Positions 31,240 through 43,559 of a DNA stretch of 64,000 bases are shown piece by piece (the first letter of the stretch is position 1; the number at the start of each line of letters is the position of its first letter). Position numbers and translations under genes: made by a program. The notes below the pieces were generated by a model. It was not told the origin of the DNA. It saw nothing but the letters and a program-made list of their open reading frames with translations, and ran no database searches. The DNA is from Zhengitettix transpicula (Eukaryota > Arthropoda > Insecta > Orthoptera > Tetrigidae), in contig CM073593.1 of assembly GCA_037074705.1 (NCBI GenBank), positions 12,157,001-12,221,000 on the forward strand. The letters run 5' to 3'.

Positions 31240-32228
31240 ATGTACTGAGCTTTGAAGAGAGGTCTACAACTTTCTCTGTAATTTTTTCCACTCAAAATTT
31301 GGATCGCCCGTTTCTGTAGTTTAAATATTTCCGCAGAGCGAGAAGAAAGTCCCCAGCTCGTAATTCCATAGCACATGTTTCAATGGATGCACGCATAATA
31401 TACCGTTTTTGCAGTTAAAGTATCTACTTGTTGCATTAATAATTGAAGAGAATAACAGATGGAAGTAAGTTTACTTGAGACTACCTTAATATGTTCATTC
31501 CATCGTAACTTTCCGTCCACTTGAACACCGAGAAATGTTGCATGATCAGTCGCTAATTCAGTTTAGTTTTCTGTAAATTGAGAACCAATTTGTTTGGACT
31601 GAACCAGACATTTAATGACTTCAGGTCACTTTCGACTTTTTTCTTCAAGTGTTTTGTCGCCTTTCCAATAAGAGACATAAATATTGCCGTCATTGTTGTC
31701 TATGGCGACTTATTGCTTTAGATTAGTAAGGTAGGATTTAAAAAGTAAGGAAGAATTTCCCATAATTCCGTAAAACTCCAGTTTATCTAGTACAATTTTG
31801 TGAGCAACCACGTCGAATGCTTTGGAGAGATCTGAAAATTTCCCTGTTACATTTAATTTGTCTTCCAGAGAGTCGTGAACTGATTGTACGAAATCGATAG
31901 GGGATTTATTTTTAAGGAAGCCATGTTGTTCTGGTAAGATGATTTTATTTTTTTATAAGATATTTTCAACTTGTCAACATATCGCTTTTTCTCGTATTTT
32001 AGAGAAAATTGGAAGGAGGGAAATAGGTCGGTAATTCGAGATATCAGTACGCGGACCCTTTTTAAATAGTGGAATTACTTTAGCTACTTTTCAAGAATCC
32101 GGAAATTTTCCATTTAAGAAGGACGAATTAATTATGTATTGAATTGTTGCTGCTATAGTTCTGCGCATAACGAGTTTCAAGTAGATCATTTTAAGCTCCT
32201 TATTATATTTAATTTGTCACCCCTAGTT
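31240..32228 (-). pseudogene. LINE reverse transcriptase remnant (copy 1)
   Basis: Minus-strand blocks in order: [81 protein letters not shown], then DHATFLGVQVDGKLRWNEHI and YGITSWG. These are fingers, palm and thumb of a CR1/Jockey-type enzyme. About 110 bases carrying the YADD active site, present in copy 2, are deleted, and several stops occur. Confidence 0.83.
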
Positions 32229-32577
32229 AACGGTAATATTGTGGTGCTGAGTACGAGAGTGACGATTACCTACGTGAGGGCGAAACTTCTCTTTTGCAGA
32301 GCATATTAAAACGTTTAAGAGTATTGTTTTTTCTAAGAGGAGTCCATCGTTTTAAAGAGTATTTGCAAGGAAGAAAAAATAGCAGAAGTCCCTAGTTCTG
32401 AATGCTTTCTTTCTTCATTGTAAAATAATATAGATACTCTTTGAAACTCTGTACTCTTTCTTCCACTTAGAAAAACAATACTCTTCAACATTTTAATTTG
32501 TTCTGCTAAAGACAATTTTCACCCTAACATAGGTAAACGTCACACGCATCCTCAGCACCATAATATTAATGGTATAC
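32229..32577. repeat. inverted-repeat MITE-like unit, about 350 bp
   Basis: Arms of about 110 bases (32,229-32,340 and 32,465-32,577) are reverse complements. TAATATTGTGGTGCTGAG faces the right terminus, and the inner AAGAGTATTGTTTTTTCTAAG faces CTTAGAAAAACAATACTCTT. The loop is about 120 bases. It starts exactly where LINE copy 1 loses homology with copy 2. Confidence 0.75.
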
Positions 32578-34259
32578 AGACAGCGATATGGGTGTATTTT
32601 CGGCCAGTCTCAATGTATTTTTAAAATGACATAATGCGATAGAAAGATAATTATATTCCATAAAATATTTATTCCATGATAAATAAGTGTACTTCCCACC
32701 ATTTCGGAGATATCAGCAATAGAACTGTGACAAACTGCACTCTATTTGAAAATGACGTAAAATGTCATAACTTTAACGAACGATTTTTAACACTTAGTTT
32801 AATCAAATTGCGTACTTGAATACACCATTCGATGCATAATTTTGCGCTCTAAAATTTATTACTGAACGTTATTTTCAATATAATGTTTCATACATTTTCT
32901 ATTAACGAACAACTGAAAATAAGTAAAAATTTCCGTGGTTTTTATGTCACGCAGAAATTTTTCCCGAGGCTTTTCAAATTGGAAAGCTTGGTTTTTCACT
33001 ATTAGATACGACATATACAAGTTGGAAAAATAAAATACTGGACCTTTTGCTGGTGAAGGCCTTTTTATTGGACACAGCTACTGAGATAAAGGCCTAGTAT
33101 TTCCGTATTGTCTCTGGTGTTGACTAGCGCGTCAATATATACAGTTTTCGGTATCTGACAGTCACGGCATTGAATATACATACGGGGAAAACTATGAACA
33201 TCAAGTATCTATGATTACCGGAAGTGGTGTCCTTGGCCAAAAATGACTATATTCAGGTCATCTGGAACAAGCAATTGTTCTCAGAATGTAGGCTAAATAA
33301 ATCACGATGTGTCATAAGATTCTGTCGTGCATTAGCAATATCATAGGAAAAAGTTATTTTGGCTATTCCATACCATAGGATAATACTAAACTTCGTATAA
33401 AAAAACGACAGTCCTGCAAAATCGCTTTGGGAAACCTACTCTTTCTGGAAATAGCACCTTTTTTTTAAAAAACAAAAACACGCTGTCTGGCATTTGTGTT
33501 TCGGGAAACCAAAACCATCGCAGCTTCTAATTGTGGTACAAACTTCTGGCAATGGATTTTGTAACAAATCTTCATCTCCCAGTGCAGCGAAGAATGTATC
33601 AGACACTCGTGCCGAAAATAATTTTCTTGTCCTGGAATTGATGGCTTATGATTGGAAGCAAGAATGACGTGAATGTAAGAAATATGTCAGTTGTAAATGA
33701 GAATTAACCGAGTTAAACTGAAGTCGAACTGTCCATTCATTTAAAAATAAAATCTACATGGTTATCGTTGTCGGAATGAAAGTAAATTGGAAACTATTGA
33801 CTACTTGCGACTCCATGTCAGTAGAATACATTCCACACACAGCCTTATGCCTGTTACACAAACATAAATTCGCTTTATCGTAAATCGAATGCGTTTGTGT
33901 TCATAACTACGCACACATTAGTTCACATGACTGTTTTTCATGGTGTCGAAACAGTTTCGTGTCAGTTTTTGTCTCAACAAAAGACTTGTAATGGTCGAAT
34001 GTAAGGCGAACGTAGAATTAATTTATTAACTGCACAACATGCCTAGTGGCTAGGTGAAAGAACCAGTTAAGGTAAGATACACGCGAGCTCATTACTCACT
34101 TAACTGAAGGTTACCTTCTGTTTGCCGCCTGCATACAGTTGCCACGTGCACTGATAAACACCATTGCAACTGGGACAAAGAAACATTAGTTTGAAGTTAT
34201 GCGTTCTTTAATAATGATATATTGTAGTATACAGATGATAAACAATTAATTTTGCGAGG
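32578..34259. other. no gene seen
   Basis: Long AT-rich stretch; no sustained frame, RNA motif or repeat was recognised. Confidence 0.45.
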
Positions 34260-35220
34260 TTAAAATAGGCCACACGTTATGTGCTAAAATGTAGTACTTA
34301 GAATGAAAAACAATTTAAAATGAAATTATATTAAAGTTAGCACGCGTTGATTGCATTATTTTAATTTTACATGAAAGGATATTAAAAAATTTTTATTCAA
34401 TTAAACAAACTCATTAATTTATTATATTAAGAATAATTCAAATTACAAAATAATTACTCGCCGACCTTTTACATTTATTTCATACAAACAAACAAATTTT
34501 ACTCTTGATCTCAGGGTCGTTTTCTGGGTCTTTAAATAAAGAATATTTTACTCCCTTTTCAAACAATCAAATTACAAATTAATATTTACAAATTAAACAA
34601 AAAATCGAAATCTGACGATTTTAGCTTTGATCTAACGTTTACAAAAATAATTTAAATGAGTTTTCCCTGGTATCTGGGCAATTGAATTCACACACTCAAT
34701 TATTAAAAAATAATAAACAGGCTATTCTTACACTGAATTTACACTACACTTTAGATTTACAATAACTTGTAGACGAACTATACCACAAATTATGCCAATT
34801 TCGCTGTGATACCGAAAATTCCTACTCGTAGATTTTTAAGATTATTTGGCGTAATCTGTAACTCTAAGAAATCTTTCTGAGGCACCATCTGCTTCAATGC
34901 CGTCCAACTTTACTTTTCAAAAAATGTTTCGTTATTTAGGTTACGACCACTTGCTGTCGTTTCTTATTGCTGACTCCTTCTACTTAACTTTACTTTTGAA
35001 TATTTTAAATCGTCTCGTCTATTTCTAACACGACCACTTTCTGTCGCTCCTGATTGCCGACTAACTTCTCCCTCCGTCTCCGCGGGCTATGTCTACAATG
35101 TTTCATTATCGTCCATTCTTGAGTGTCTTTGTATATGTTTGCCGGTAACAATTTTAGTTTAACAGTTTATAATTATTAAATATTAATTACCCTTTAATTA
35201 TTAAAATATTATCTCATACG
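34260..35220 (-). mobile_element. LTR-like element (copy g)
   Basis: Minus strand carries the family blocks in order: GTAAACGTTAGATC, then CGTCAGATTTCG, then AACGACCCTGAGATCAAG. It ends near 34,262 with a PBS-like GCACATAACGTGTGGCC, the same variant (AACGTGTGGCC) as the copy at 47.5-48.4 kb. No coding region; exact ends uncertain. Confidence 0.6.
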
Positions 35221-35740
35221 CTCTGTTCTGCTACATAGTCCGTCACATTCCAACATTTGGATTCAACAAAATTATGGTTCAATTTAACATTTGTGGTTGT
35301 TTCTTCAAAGATTCATTTAGCAGCAGACGATCCGATTTTGCCTGTCTCTTTTTATCATTTATCCTTTCACCGTCTTTTCTGGCATCCTAACAACACACGT
35401 TTACGTTTGATACAGCGTTATTCCTCGTCACATAATTTCCATTAAAATAACAGGAAATTTAATATATTTTTGTACCTTCATCAGTTGTGACTGTATTCCT
35501 AAATTAACAAATTGATCACCAATAAATTAGCATTTTACTAAAATACATTTTTATATTTAAAAAAATAACAAAAAAATCACTCATCTTTATTCTTCAACTA
35601 ACGTTGAAAATTTAGAACATATTTTATAGTTACTAAATAATTTCGAGCACAATGTCTCAATGAACATCTCATTTCAAGACTGAACGAAAAACAAAACCAA
35701 CTTATGAAATTTGAATATTTAAAACATAATTTTAAAATTA
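35221..35740. other. no gene seen
   Basis: AT-rich; one 62-codon open frame of no recognised family. Confidence 0.4.
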
Positions 35741-36412
35741 CGCTTGTTATGTATCAAACCACATACGGTTCTCTTTATATCTTTATTTTCGTATATATAA
35801 AGTACAGGAGCTTTCGGCGGTAAAAGAATGAATTCGGGGAATAAAGGGGTTTACAATGCCAGTGTAATCGAAAAAATTAAAAGAATGGGAAAAGGGTAAA
35901 AGTACACGCGTGAAATTTAAAATTAGTGACGAAAAATAATATATGTTAGAATAAGTAGGCTTTGAAAGAAATTTTAGGGAATAAAAATTAATGAAATTGT
36001 AAAATAATGTAACGAACAATGAATGTACGAGAAAATATTAAGTGGATTATCGTAAATGAAATATATTGATAAGTTTGAAGTATGAGAAATTCACTAACCA
36101 GATACAGTGATAGACGTAAACATATACTATGTTATGAACAAGGAAAAAATTGACGAAATGCACTTCAAAAAAGTCATTGAAGACATTTTATGGAAGATGA
36201 CAGGCATAAAAATGCTAATGAAAATGTATGTGATGAAATGTAAAAAATTAATAATTATTTGTTGTATGAAAAATTATGTGTGTATAATTGATGTTTTTTT
36301 AAAGAAAGAAACTTATGATTATGGCAATCGCCGAAAGCTCCTGTAGTTTATATATCTAAGAAAATAAAGATTTGAAGAGAACTGTGTGTGGTTTGATACA
36401 TAACAAAAACGC
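35741..36412. mobile_element. MITE with about 80-bp terminal inverted repeats
   Basis: Terminal arms 35,741-35,820 and 36,329-36,412 are inverted copies: TTGTTATGTATCAAACCACA at the outside and ACAGGAGCTTTCGGCG at the inside of each arm. About 510 AT-rich bases lie between, with no transposase. A flanking target duplication is not obvious. Confidence 0.75.
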
Positions 36413-36667
36413 TTTTGTCACTTGACGGAGTTTTTTAAGGCAATTTAAAATTACACTATAGGGCGCCAGCAGTTTGACAACAAATAAATTTGTATATTTT
36501 ACAACACAAATTTGCACCAAAATATAATATTTTTTCTGGCTTTGAGTTTATTAAAATTATGAGAAATTTCTTCCTTCGAGGTATTGTGGAGTCGAGATTT
36601 CGTAAATTAAAATCGGATTTTTAGACAGAGAACGCTTATTAAACCTCAAGCCACGGTTCGGTTAGTT
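36413..36667. other. no gene seen
   Basis: AT-rich spacer between the MITE and a SINE head. Confidence 0.4.
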
Positions 36668-36782
36668 AAGGTATGTGGATGGAAAAATGTAGTTCGGAAA
36701 GAGAATCGAACCCGAGAGTAAGCAGGAGGTGCTCACCAGTCGTTTGCTTTGACGACTAAACTAATCCCTGTCGTCTCCATAC
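36668..36782 (-). repeat. tRNA-derived SINE head
   Basis: On the minus strand: GGAGACGACAGGGATTAG, an A-box-like GATTAGTTTAGTCG, then a B-box in CTCGGGTTCGATTCTC about 50 bases on, then ACATTTTTCCATCCACATAC and CTTAAC. The GGAGACGAC start and the T-rich CCTTAAC-type tail recur with the copy at 39,696. The T-arm stem is imperfect, so not a working tRNA. Confidence 0.55.
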
Positions 36783-37679
36783 CAAGACATTCACTTCTGT
36801 TACTAAATCTGATTTTAAATATACATTAGACTATTTATATAAAAAAAATGGCTCTATTAATTTCAAAATGAAATTCTCAGTATATTGTCGAGATTATATT
36901 TGATCTCATTTGTAATTTCCTAGTGGCGTCTATTATACATAAAAAACTTTCATCAATTTTAAACAATTGGACGAGTAGTAATAGTAGGCCCTCTTCTCCA
37001 TTTAATTTATTTTAGTATAAAATAATATTAGGTATTCTTGAGTCATTTTCTGGTATCATCACCAAAAAATTATAGTTATCGTCGAGTTTGTGAGACGTTT
37101 TTAAAGGTTCATTATTTTTATTCTGCGCTTCATAACTATATATTTATTAATAACATCACGATTATAAAATAATATTTTTGAAACGCTAGTAATTCGCCCT
37201 AAAATACTTTTTACGTTTATATAAAAAGCCCATAATGGTATTGTTTTTCCGCGTTCTTGTAAGGAGAATCCGGTGCATTTAAAAATGGCATTTAAACCAA
37301 CGGATGGAAATGGTGGACCACATCCTGTGTCCGAAACCGATTCTAAACTGAGGAAAAGGAAACTGTGAAGACTTGCTTAAGAGTCCGACGTTGTCTGCAC
37401 AAGATATCTTCTAAAGATATGAATGAGGTTGCGTACACTTCCCTGACGCCAATAAAGTTAACCAATGGCACGATCGAATATACAAAAGAAAATATTAATA
37501 GCCGGAGCTACAGAGGTTGAGTAGGTCAGAAATGAAAAAAATATTATTATAAGGAAAAATATATTTGACTTCCAAGAAGACTTCTGATTCTTTGACAGGT
37601 TACTTTTAATAGAATCTGACAAAGAAAATATATTTTTTGGTTTCGGCTAATGATTGTAAATTCTGGTTTTGATATCATT
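36783..37679. other. no certain gene
   Basis: AT-rich. Around 37,350-37,500 the composition is more balanced and short runs (for example LKSPTLSAQDI) faintly recall a Tc1-type helix-turn-helix, too short to call. Confidence 0.35.
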
Positions 37680-38470
37680 GGCCAATACCGAATGATATTT
37701 TATACTCCATATTATTTAAATTATTACATTCAATTTTATATTTTAATTTTGTTAAGAAATCAAGCCTTAAACAGTAATAGGAATCAAACAGTTCTAAAAA
37801 TTAATTAAAGAAAAATAAATTGTTACAAAGTAATGAATTAAATTTACAAAATCTGAAGAAATCTGACGGTAAAAAATTTTTATAATAAGTTTACAATGGA
37901 AATTTCGTACATACGAATCATAGGAGCAGCTCTCATAAAACACTACTTATTCACTTCACCAACTAAATTAAAAAGATTTTAATTAACAGGCCATGGTATT
38001 TCACAATTCACAACCTACGTCAGCACAACAAACCTTATTTCCATAATACCAGAGACAATGAAGTCCTATAGAATGTTTTAGCGGATAAACCGATTTTCAT
38101 ACCATATTTCATAACTTTACTTCTACTTTGCCATGTTTCCGGTCAAACTGTCTACCGGTCACATGTCCAATGTTCCTTTTTACAATATTTTCGTCCCAGA
38201 TCTAACAGCCAAGTCTTGGAGTCTAAGCTAAACCTAGTTTAAAGAAAGAAACTCTTGACCGCTCTCGGTCATTACCTTGCGCCGACTGAACTTTATGTCC
38301 TAGTTCATACTGATTCAGTTTCTATCGCCGACTGAACTTTTCTCTCAACAAAGCTTTCCGCCTCAAATATTTCAGACAATAATACGTCTGAAATCACCAA
38401 ATTATTATGCAACGCTGACTTTTGCCAACAATACCTGGGCCACAATATTACGCTGACAATACAAATATAA
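37680..38470 (-). mobile_element. LTR-like repeat, diverged (copy h)
   Basis: Shares with the other minus-strand copies AAATCTGACGG, AAGTTTACAA and TTTAATTAACAGGCCAT in the same order, and an end block GAGTATAAAATATCATT followed by GGCCAATGATATC, comparable to the GAGTATCATATTTTGATGCC and GTGTGGCCAATC end of the 47.5 kb copy. Strongly diverged; no coding region. Confidence 0.45.
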
Positions 38471-38499
38471 AAGAATTTACAAAAAATCCTTTCATTACA

Positions 38500-39330
38500 C
38501 TCATTGGTGGTAACTACAATATATTATTGTAGATATATAGATGATATCTTTTGTATCATTACATATGATCAAGTTTCTCACATATTTGACATTTCTAACA
38601 ATTACCACCCTTCAGTATAGTTCACGTTAGAAATTGAAAACAACAACACACTTCACGTTTTAGATGTTTCAGTCTCACATAACAATATAAAAATACACAT
38701 CAATTGGTATAGAAAACCAACATATTCAGGCAGGCAATTTTCATTCTCATCATCCTATTCAACAAAAAATATCTATTCTACATAATCTAACGGAACTATT
38801 TTTTTATACAATCCTATTCAGCACTCAAAAAATTTAGATACTATTAAACACAGTCTTGAAACATATTAATATCCCAAAATTTTGTAAACAAATATGTAAA
38901 CATTAGAATATTTTGCCACCAACATACAGAGTCCAACACCATCAAACTTCTACATCATTATGAATCAATTTGCCATCCTTTGAAAAACTTATTTGCAACT
39001 TACAGTATCACCAAGAACACGTACAATCTTTGCACAATAGTCACAGTCAATGAAAAAAATTAAACAATGTAGTTTACAAATTGGAATGTAAAAAATGTGA
39101 ATCCACATATGAATGCCATTATGAATGGAGGAAACCAGAATTAAAGACCATCAATATAATATAAAAGTAACGCCAGACTAACTTTCTGTTTTATCAAAAT
39201 ATATTTTAGACAATAACCACCAGATACATTTTGACAATTTTCGTATTTTGGATGTAGAAAACAATTATCAAATGTAGACTAATTTCCAGAATGTAACTCA
39301 TTAAAAACAATTCTAACTCCATTCATGTTA
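38500..39330 (+). pseudogene. Penelope-like element: reverse transcriptase and endonuclease remnant
   Basis: A frame reads YYCRYIDDIFCIITYDQVSH, where RYIDDI is the catalytic reverse transcriptase motif (about 38,530-38,548). Then come NNYHPSV, TLEIENNNTLHVLDVSV and IHINWYRKPTYSGRQFSFSS, all in the order of Penelope-like enzymes. Past several shifts a GIY-YIG region follows: NNVVYKLECKKCESTYE (about 39,064), then LSKHILDNNHQIHFDNF and RILDVENNYQM. Stops and frameshifts throughout. The ending near 39,520 (CCTGAAGTGGATCACATG) recalls Penelope 3' sequence. The N-terminal half is lost against the LTR-like copy to the left. Confidence 0.83.
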
Positions 39331-39695
39331 AAAACAATACTGATTCTTACAACGCCATATTTTATTCATCTTTAGTATTTAAGTAATTTTGCAAAATGTT
39401 TGTCTAATTTGTATTTAATCTGTATCGCTTATTTATAATTATAAATGTTTCTTTTTCCTATAATAATATAATTATATTGTACATATCTCTGTATTTACTG
39501 TTACTCTGTTCTCTTTGCCTGAAGTGGATCACATGTTGAGTAATTTAATTAATTATTAAAATAAAATATTATTAATTTTCTGATATTGGTTGTTTCTTCA
39601 GAAAACTAATATGATTTGTTGGTTTCATTATAAACAAGTAATCGTTAAAATCAAATTAATTTATTTAATGAATGTTATAGTCTCTTAGTTGTCCT
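39331..39695. other. no gene seen; probable 3' untranslated Penelope sequence
   Basis: AT-rich sequence following the Penelope-like remnant; nothing else was recognised. Confidence 0.4.
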
Positions 39696-39795
39696 GGAGA
39701 CGACTCGAGTGGCTAAATGGTTAGAAATCCCGCGTGCTGAGTGACACACCCGGGATCGACTCCCGGTCCGCTCGAGTTTTTGTTCCACCCTAATC
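39696..39795 (+). repeat. tRNA-derived SINE head
   Basis: GGAGACGACTCGAGTGGCTA contains an A-box (TGGCTAAATGG), followed by a B-box-like GGATCGACTCC within a 5-bp T-arm stem (CCGGG..CCCGG), then a TCCGCTCGAG and TTTTTGTTCCACCCTAATC tail. No consistent 7-bp acceptor stem forms (best 6 of 7), so I call it a SINE head or tRNA pseudogene. Confidence 0.58.
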
Positions 39796-40687
39796 TTTTT
39801 ATTCTAAAGCTTTAAGCTATGAATAAAGGTTAATCCAATACATTATCTTTTTAGTAACGGTGTTGGTGACTAGACGTATTTTGTCAATTTATAAATTATG
39901 TTTTGCATTATTATTGAGTGTGATTAATTTACGGATATGTATTTGAGCAGCATTTATAGTATTATTTACAAGGATTTTTTATTACAATTTTAAATATATA
40001 AAAATCTATACGTGTTGATGTTAAGCTTAGTGGAAGTTCAGAAAGGACTACGACTGTATTCAGTAATTCAGACCTATTAACATATGATGAATACAGTCCG
40101 TAATAAAGTAAACAAATGAACAATGATACTATTGATTATTAATTTAGTGTATTTAAGAGTCATTGATCAAAAATGTCCTCCCATTTGGTTTTCTCCAAAT
40201 GTATCCGAATGATTGATTTACTGCTACAACTTGTCTGTGACAAATGGTCGTAGAAATTTGATCCGGACGGGGAAGTGCAACAGTAGATTCTGGCGTATGT
40301 CAGCTTCGTAGGTCATTAGTCAGTCGACCACATGGCCAATCTCATATCTAAGAATGCTCGACAACAAACATATTGCTTTAATGTAATCCACATTAATATA
40401 TGTTTGCTTTTGTTATTCTAATTAGAAATTTTTATTCCTAATTTATTCTCATATTTCGCAACGACATACAATTAAATTATAGTATTAAGAATTGAAACTT
40501 ATAGCTATTATCCTTAAAAAAAAATAGGCATACATAGTAGTAGTGCGATTTTCAAAATAGAATCAGATTTTTCATAATTCAATTATTGCATTAGTCCTTT
40601 ACTGGGGAAACAATTATTACATAGATACACACATGAATGAAGAACATAACATGAAAATACACAAATAATGTATTAAGGCATAACATA

Positions 40688-40688
<1 letters not shown>
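39796..40688. other. no gene seen
   Basis: AT-rich; no sustained frame or known repeat. Confidence 0.45.
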
Positions 40689-40727
<39 letters not shown>

Positions 40728-40735
40728 TAAAAATA
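40689..40735. repeat. (TA)n microsatellite
   Basis: About 47 bases of uninterrupted TA, immediately before an LTR-like element. Confidence 0.97.
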
Positions 40736-41812
40736 ATTAGAGGCAATTAGAGAATTAATAACTGGGCAATTGCAGTAAATTGTTATTGGCGAGAATATAA
40801 ACACAACAATGGGTAAAACATATACAGGCGAGCCTTTGTCGGCGAGCGTTTAAAACTCCGGGGCTCACAACTGTAGTAGCAGGGAGAATTTCATTAACAT
40901 CAGTTGCACACAGAATTTCATCGAGTAAAGGTTGGACATAGAATTCGATCAAGTAAAGGTCTCAGGAAAGTTTTTCAATAAGTAAAGCCACAGGTAGAAA
41001 TTCAACAAGTAAAGACGTACAAAATTTCTTCTAGATGGAGTTGATAATATGCTGATTGACCCTTGATCAGAACGAGAACTACAATTTTCTGGAGAGAGAG
41101 AGGAACTTAATGCAGAGGTCCACAGTGTTGTACGGAGTAATTGTTTCAGGTGAAAGATACAAAAGTTTTGGACGGTGATTTTGAAACAAATTAAATTATG
41201 TGAAATGATGGCCTGTTATATGTGAATAGTGTGTAGTGTATCAAAGAGCCCAAACGAATGCCTGGTACCAGTAAAGAAAACTGTAAGTAGAGAGAGAAAT
41301 TTTATAAAGGTTATATAAGGATCAAATCGTCAGATTTCGGATTCACGTTCATTTTGTTGTTTAATTCTAAAGTTGTAAAAATTGATTGTTAATTTGAATG
41401 TAAGAAAAGGTTTGTTCTTTATTTAAAAGGCCCAATAAACGACCCTGAGATAAGAGTAAATAAGTTTGTAAAATAGTAAGAACACGAATGTAAATTAATC
41501 ACATCAAGAAAATTTGTTAGTATTACTTTAAATAAATTAATTGTTTTCTGAGGTTTAAATTCTGTAAATTATTTAACATCCTTACATTTAAATTTAATAA
41601 ATAAATTCGTCCGTAAATTTATTATAATAGTTTAATTTCATTTGAGTATCACATATTGGCGTGCCAAAGAGAGGCAAATTAATTGTTAATTAATTCTTTT
41701 TATTCTGAGTATTACAATTAATTGTTAAATAAATAATTCTTTTAATTATTACATTTTTGTGAATCAACGTGTGCCCAACCATTCAATTCCTGTAATCTTT
41801 TTAATTATTACA
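40736..41812 (+). mobile_element. LTR-like element with reiterated tail units (copy e)
   Basis: Starts near TTCTAAAAATAATTAGAGGC (compare copy c). Blocks: ATCGTCAGATTTCGG, AAAAGGCCCAATAAACGACC (with a polyadenylation-type AATAAA) and CCTGAGATAAG. The LTR end is near 41,656 (GTATCACA), then TA and a PBS-like TTGGCGTGCCAAAGAGAGGC. After that come three short units, each ending GTATTACA or ATTATTACA, the last containing a second PBS-like CAACGTGTGCCC. It ends TTATTACA followed by ATATATAT and TGTAG. No coding region. Confidence 0.68.
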
Positions 41813-42438
41813 ATATATATTGTAGCTTTCCTTCTTACCGCTAGTTGACTTCCCGATACTTCGTATTTGGGTTAGCCAGACCCAGCTCGGTGGTAGAGCA
41901 GTCACGGATTTCTTCAAACTTTTCAAGATAATTGTGAGAGGAGGGTACACAAACACATAAATAACGACAAATTTCACAAGTGTTGTTCCCATAAAATAAA
42001 AGTTACACCATACTCTCTTAATATTCGAAGGGAACGATCCAGCTATTGGCATCGGAGACCTCACGGAAAAATAGAAGTGTTGGACGCACCTATTGAACAC
42101 GAAAAATAAAATACAATTATATTGCCGTAGAGATCAACCCTCGCAATCTTGCTTTAATAATTGGTATAGAAAGGGAAAATAATTGCGAAAGTAAATTTAT
42201 ATATTATTAAACCTTGTAATTTTTTCTAATTTTTTATCTAAATTTGAATACGGAATGTGATAATTTTGAAATAATATTATTTGCGCATCTGTAGACGCAC
42301 GAGATAATTATCAGACTGTACCATGCGTAAAGGCCGGTTGAAATGCAGGTACATTGCGCATCATTAGAATTCCCCTTAATAACTCAATGAAATGAAGATT
42401 TATAAATTGGATAACCTTTCCATAGTAGCGCTTCATTA

Positions 42439-42441
<3 letters not shown>
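41813..42441. other. no certain gene
   Basis: AT-rich overall. 41,870-42,070 is more balanced and open on the minus strand for about 99 codons (SVTALPPSWVWLTQIRSIG), unassigned. Confidence 0.4.

Positions 42442-42493
<52 letters not shown>
42442..42493. repeat. (TA)n microsatellite
   Basis: About 52 bases of TA, followed by TGTAATAACC, the same junction (ATAT then TGTAA) seen beside LTR-like elements. Confidence 0.97.
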
Positions 42494-42495
<2 letters not shown>

Positions 42496-42845
42496 AATAA
42501 CCAGTAAAGAAGGACATGAATTCGGTTCTTATTTTATCAGATTTGTTTACCAACTGGGGATTCTTGAGTGGATTGTACATATAAAATGATGGATAAGTGG
42601 CTCTTAGAGAAGGGGAGGACGATAATTTGGCATTTTTGCGGCTCTTTGGGCTAAATGGTTTTGACCGACGGAACCCTGAAAGGCATGATAACAGATGGAC
42701 GACGCAATTATATTAAAAGGAGACGTTTATTTTAATTGATTGAGTGCCTCTCGGAGCGGGAGAAAGCTAATAGATGGTGTTGTGAAAACAAGGGAATATT
42801 CTGGAGCCGGGATGTAAATAAGAGAGCAGATAAAAGGCACAGACA
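42494..42845. other. no gene seen
   Basis: Mixed composition, no recognised feature before the Rep-A copy. Confidence 0.4.
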
Positions 42846-43294
42846 TCGGTTTTTTGAACTAAGGTTCCCACATGCTGAGGCACCTCGGCCTGTTTTGAGA
42901 GGTGTATGTTCCAGGGTCGCAGACGTTGGGCATACGGTAAGAGTTGTCCGCTATTCCTATTGGAATAGTCGGCCAGCTGCCTCCTAAACTGGTCGAGACA
43001 TGGATAAGGGAATGCTGCGTCCCCAAGGTAAACTCCTCTCCCGCTACCGGAATGGCGTGGGACAAGTACCAAATGCCCGACCTACCTGATGCTGGTTTTG
43101 CTAGGGTTTTTCCCTGCATCACTTTTCGGTGAATTGCCGGGTAGGATCCTTAAACTATAGCCCGGGGGCCCTAGTTAACAACTAGCTACCTTACTGTACC
43201 CCGCATCCCTCCTTTCAAATCCCTTCCTATGCTATCAAAGGGGAGTTGCCACTATTTGGATTACCCTCATGTAGCCTGTTACACTAAAAAAAAA
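42846..43294 (+). repeat. Rep-A copy, 5' part missing
   Basis: Sense strand is plus. Begins at GGTTTTTTGAACTAAGG, lacking the hairpin and GGCTACCTTTGGGGATGCC section, and runs to poly(A) at about 43,286-43,294. Confidence 0.88.
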
Positions 43295-43559
43295 TTAACT
43301 TTTGATACTATAAAACGTCTGCGATAGATGTTTACTAATACAATTAACAGACAAATTTGCAGAAACGTTGTGTGGTATTTTATAAATTATTTTTGTCGGT
43401 TTATTGGCAACTTACTTCAATTAGCATTTTCAATTTTCTTATGATTGATTTTTACATTATTTTATACATATTCCTGCCGCTACTGTTTTCATCAGTCGCC
43501 ACATTTTTAAAAAGAGGTCCTGTCGAAGTGTTACGCAGTTCTCAAGGGGTGAACGTGGG

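Larger units (their letters stand above)
29560..32228 (-). mobile_element. LINE copy 1, split by an LTR-like insertion
   Basis: Same family as 55,735-57,850. The 3' untranslated part and C-terminus (29,560-30,328) align to 55,735-56,510, and the reverse transcriptase part (31,240-32,228) aligns to 56,565-57,715. The 0.9 kb between (30,329-31,228) is absent from the other copy and carries LTR-like features, so it is a later insertion. The 5' side is lost at 32,228, where an inverted-repeat MITE begins. Confidence 0.8.

Noticed and set aside
41880..41935. tRNA-like D-arm (CAGCTCGGTGGTAGAGC)
   Set aside because: It looks like an A-box, but no B-box or T-arm follows within 70 bases and no acceptor stem forms.
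42311..42589. Open frames with Ile-Tyr repeats on both strands
   Set aside because: Produced by translation of the (TA)n microsatellite at 42,442-42,493.
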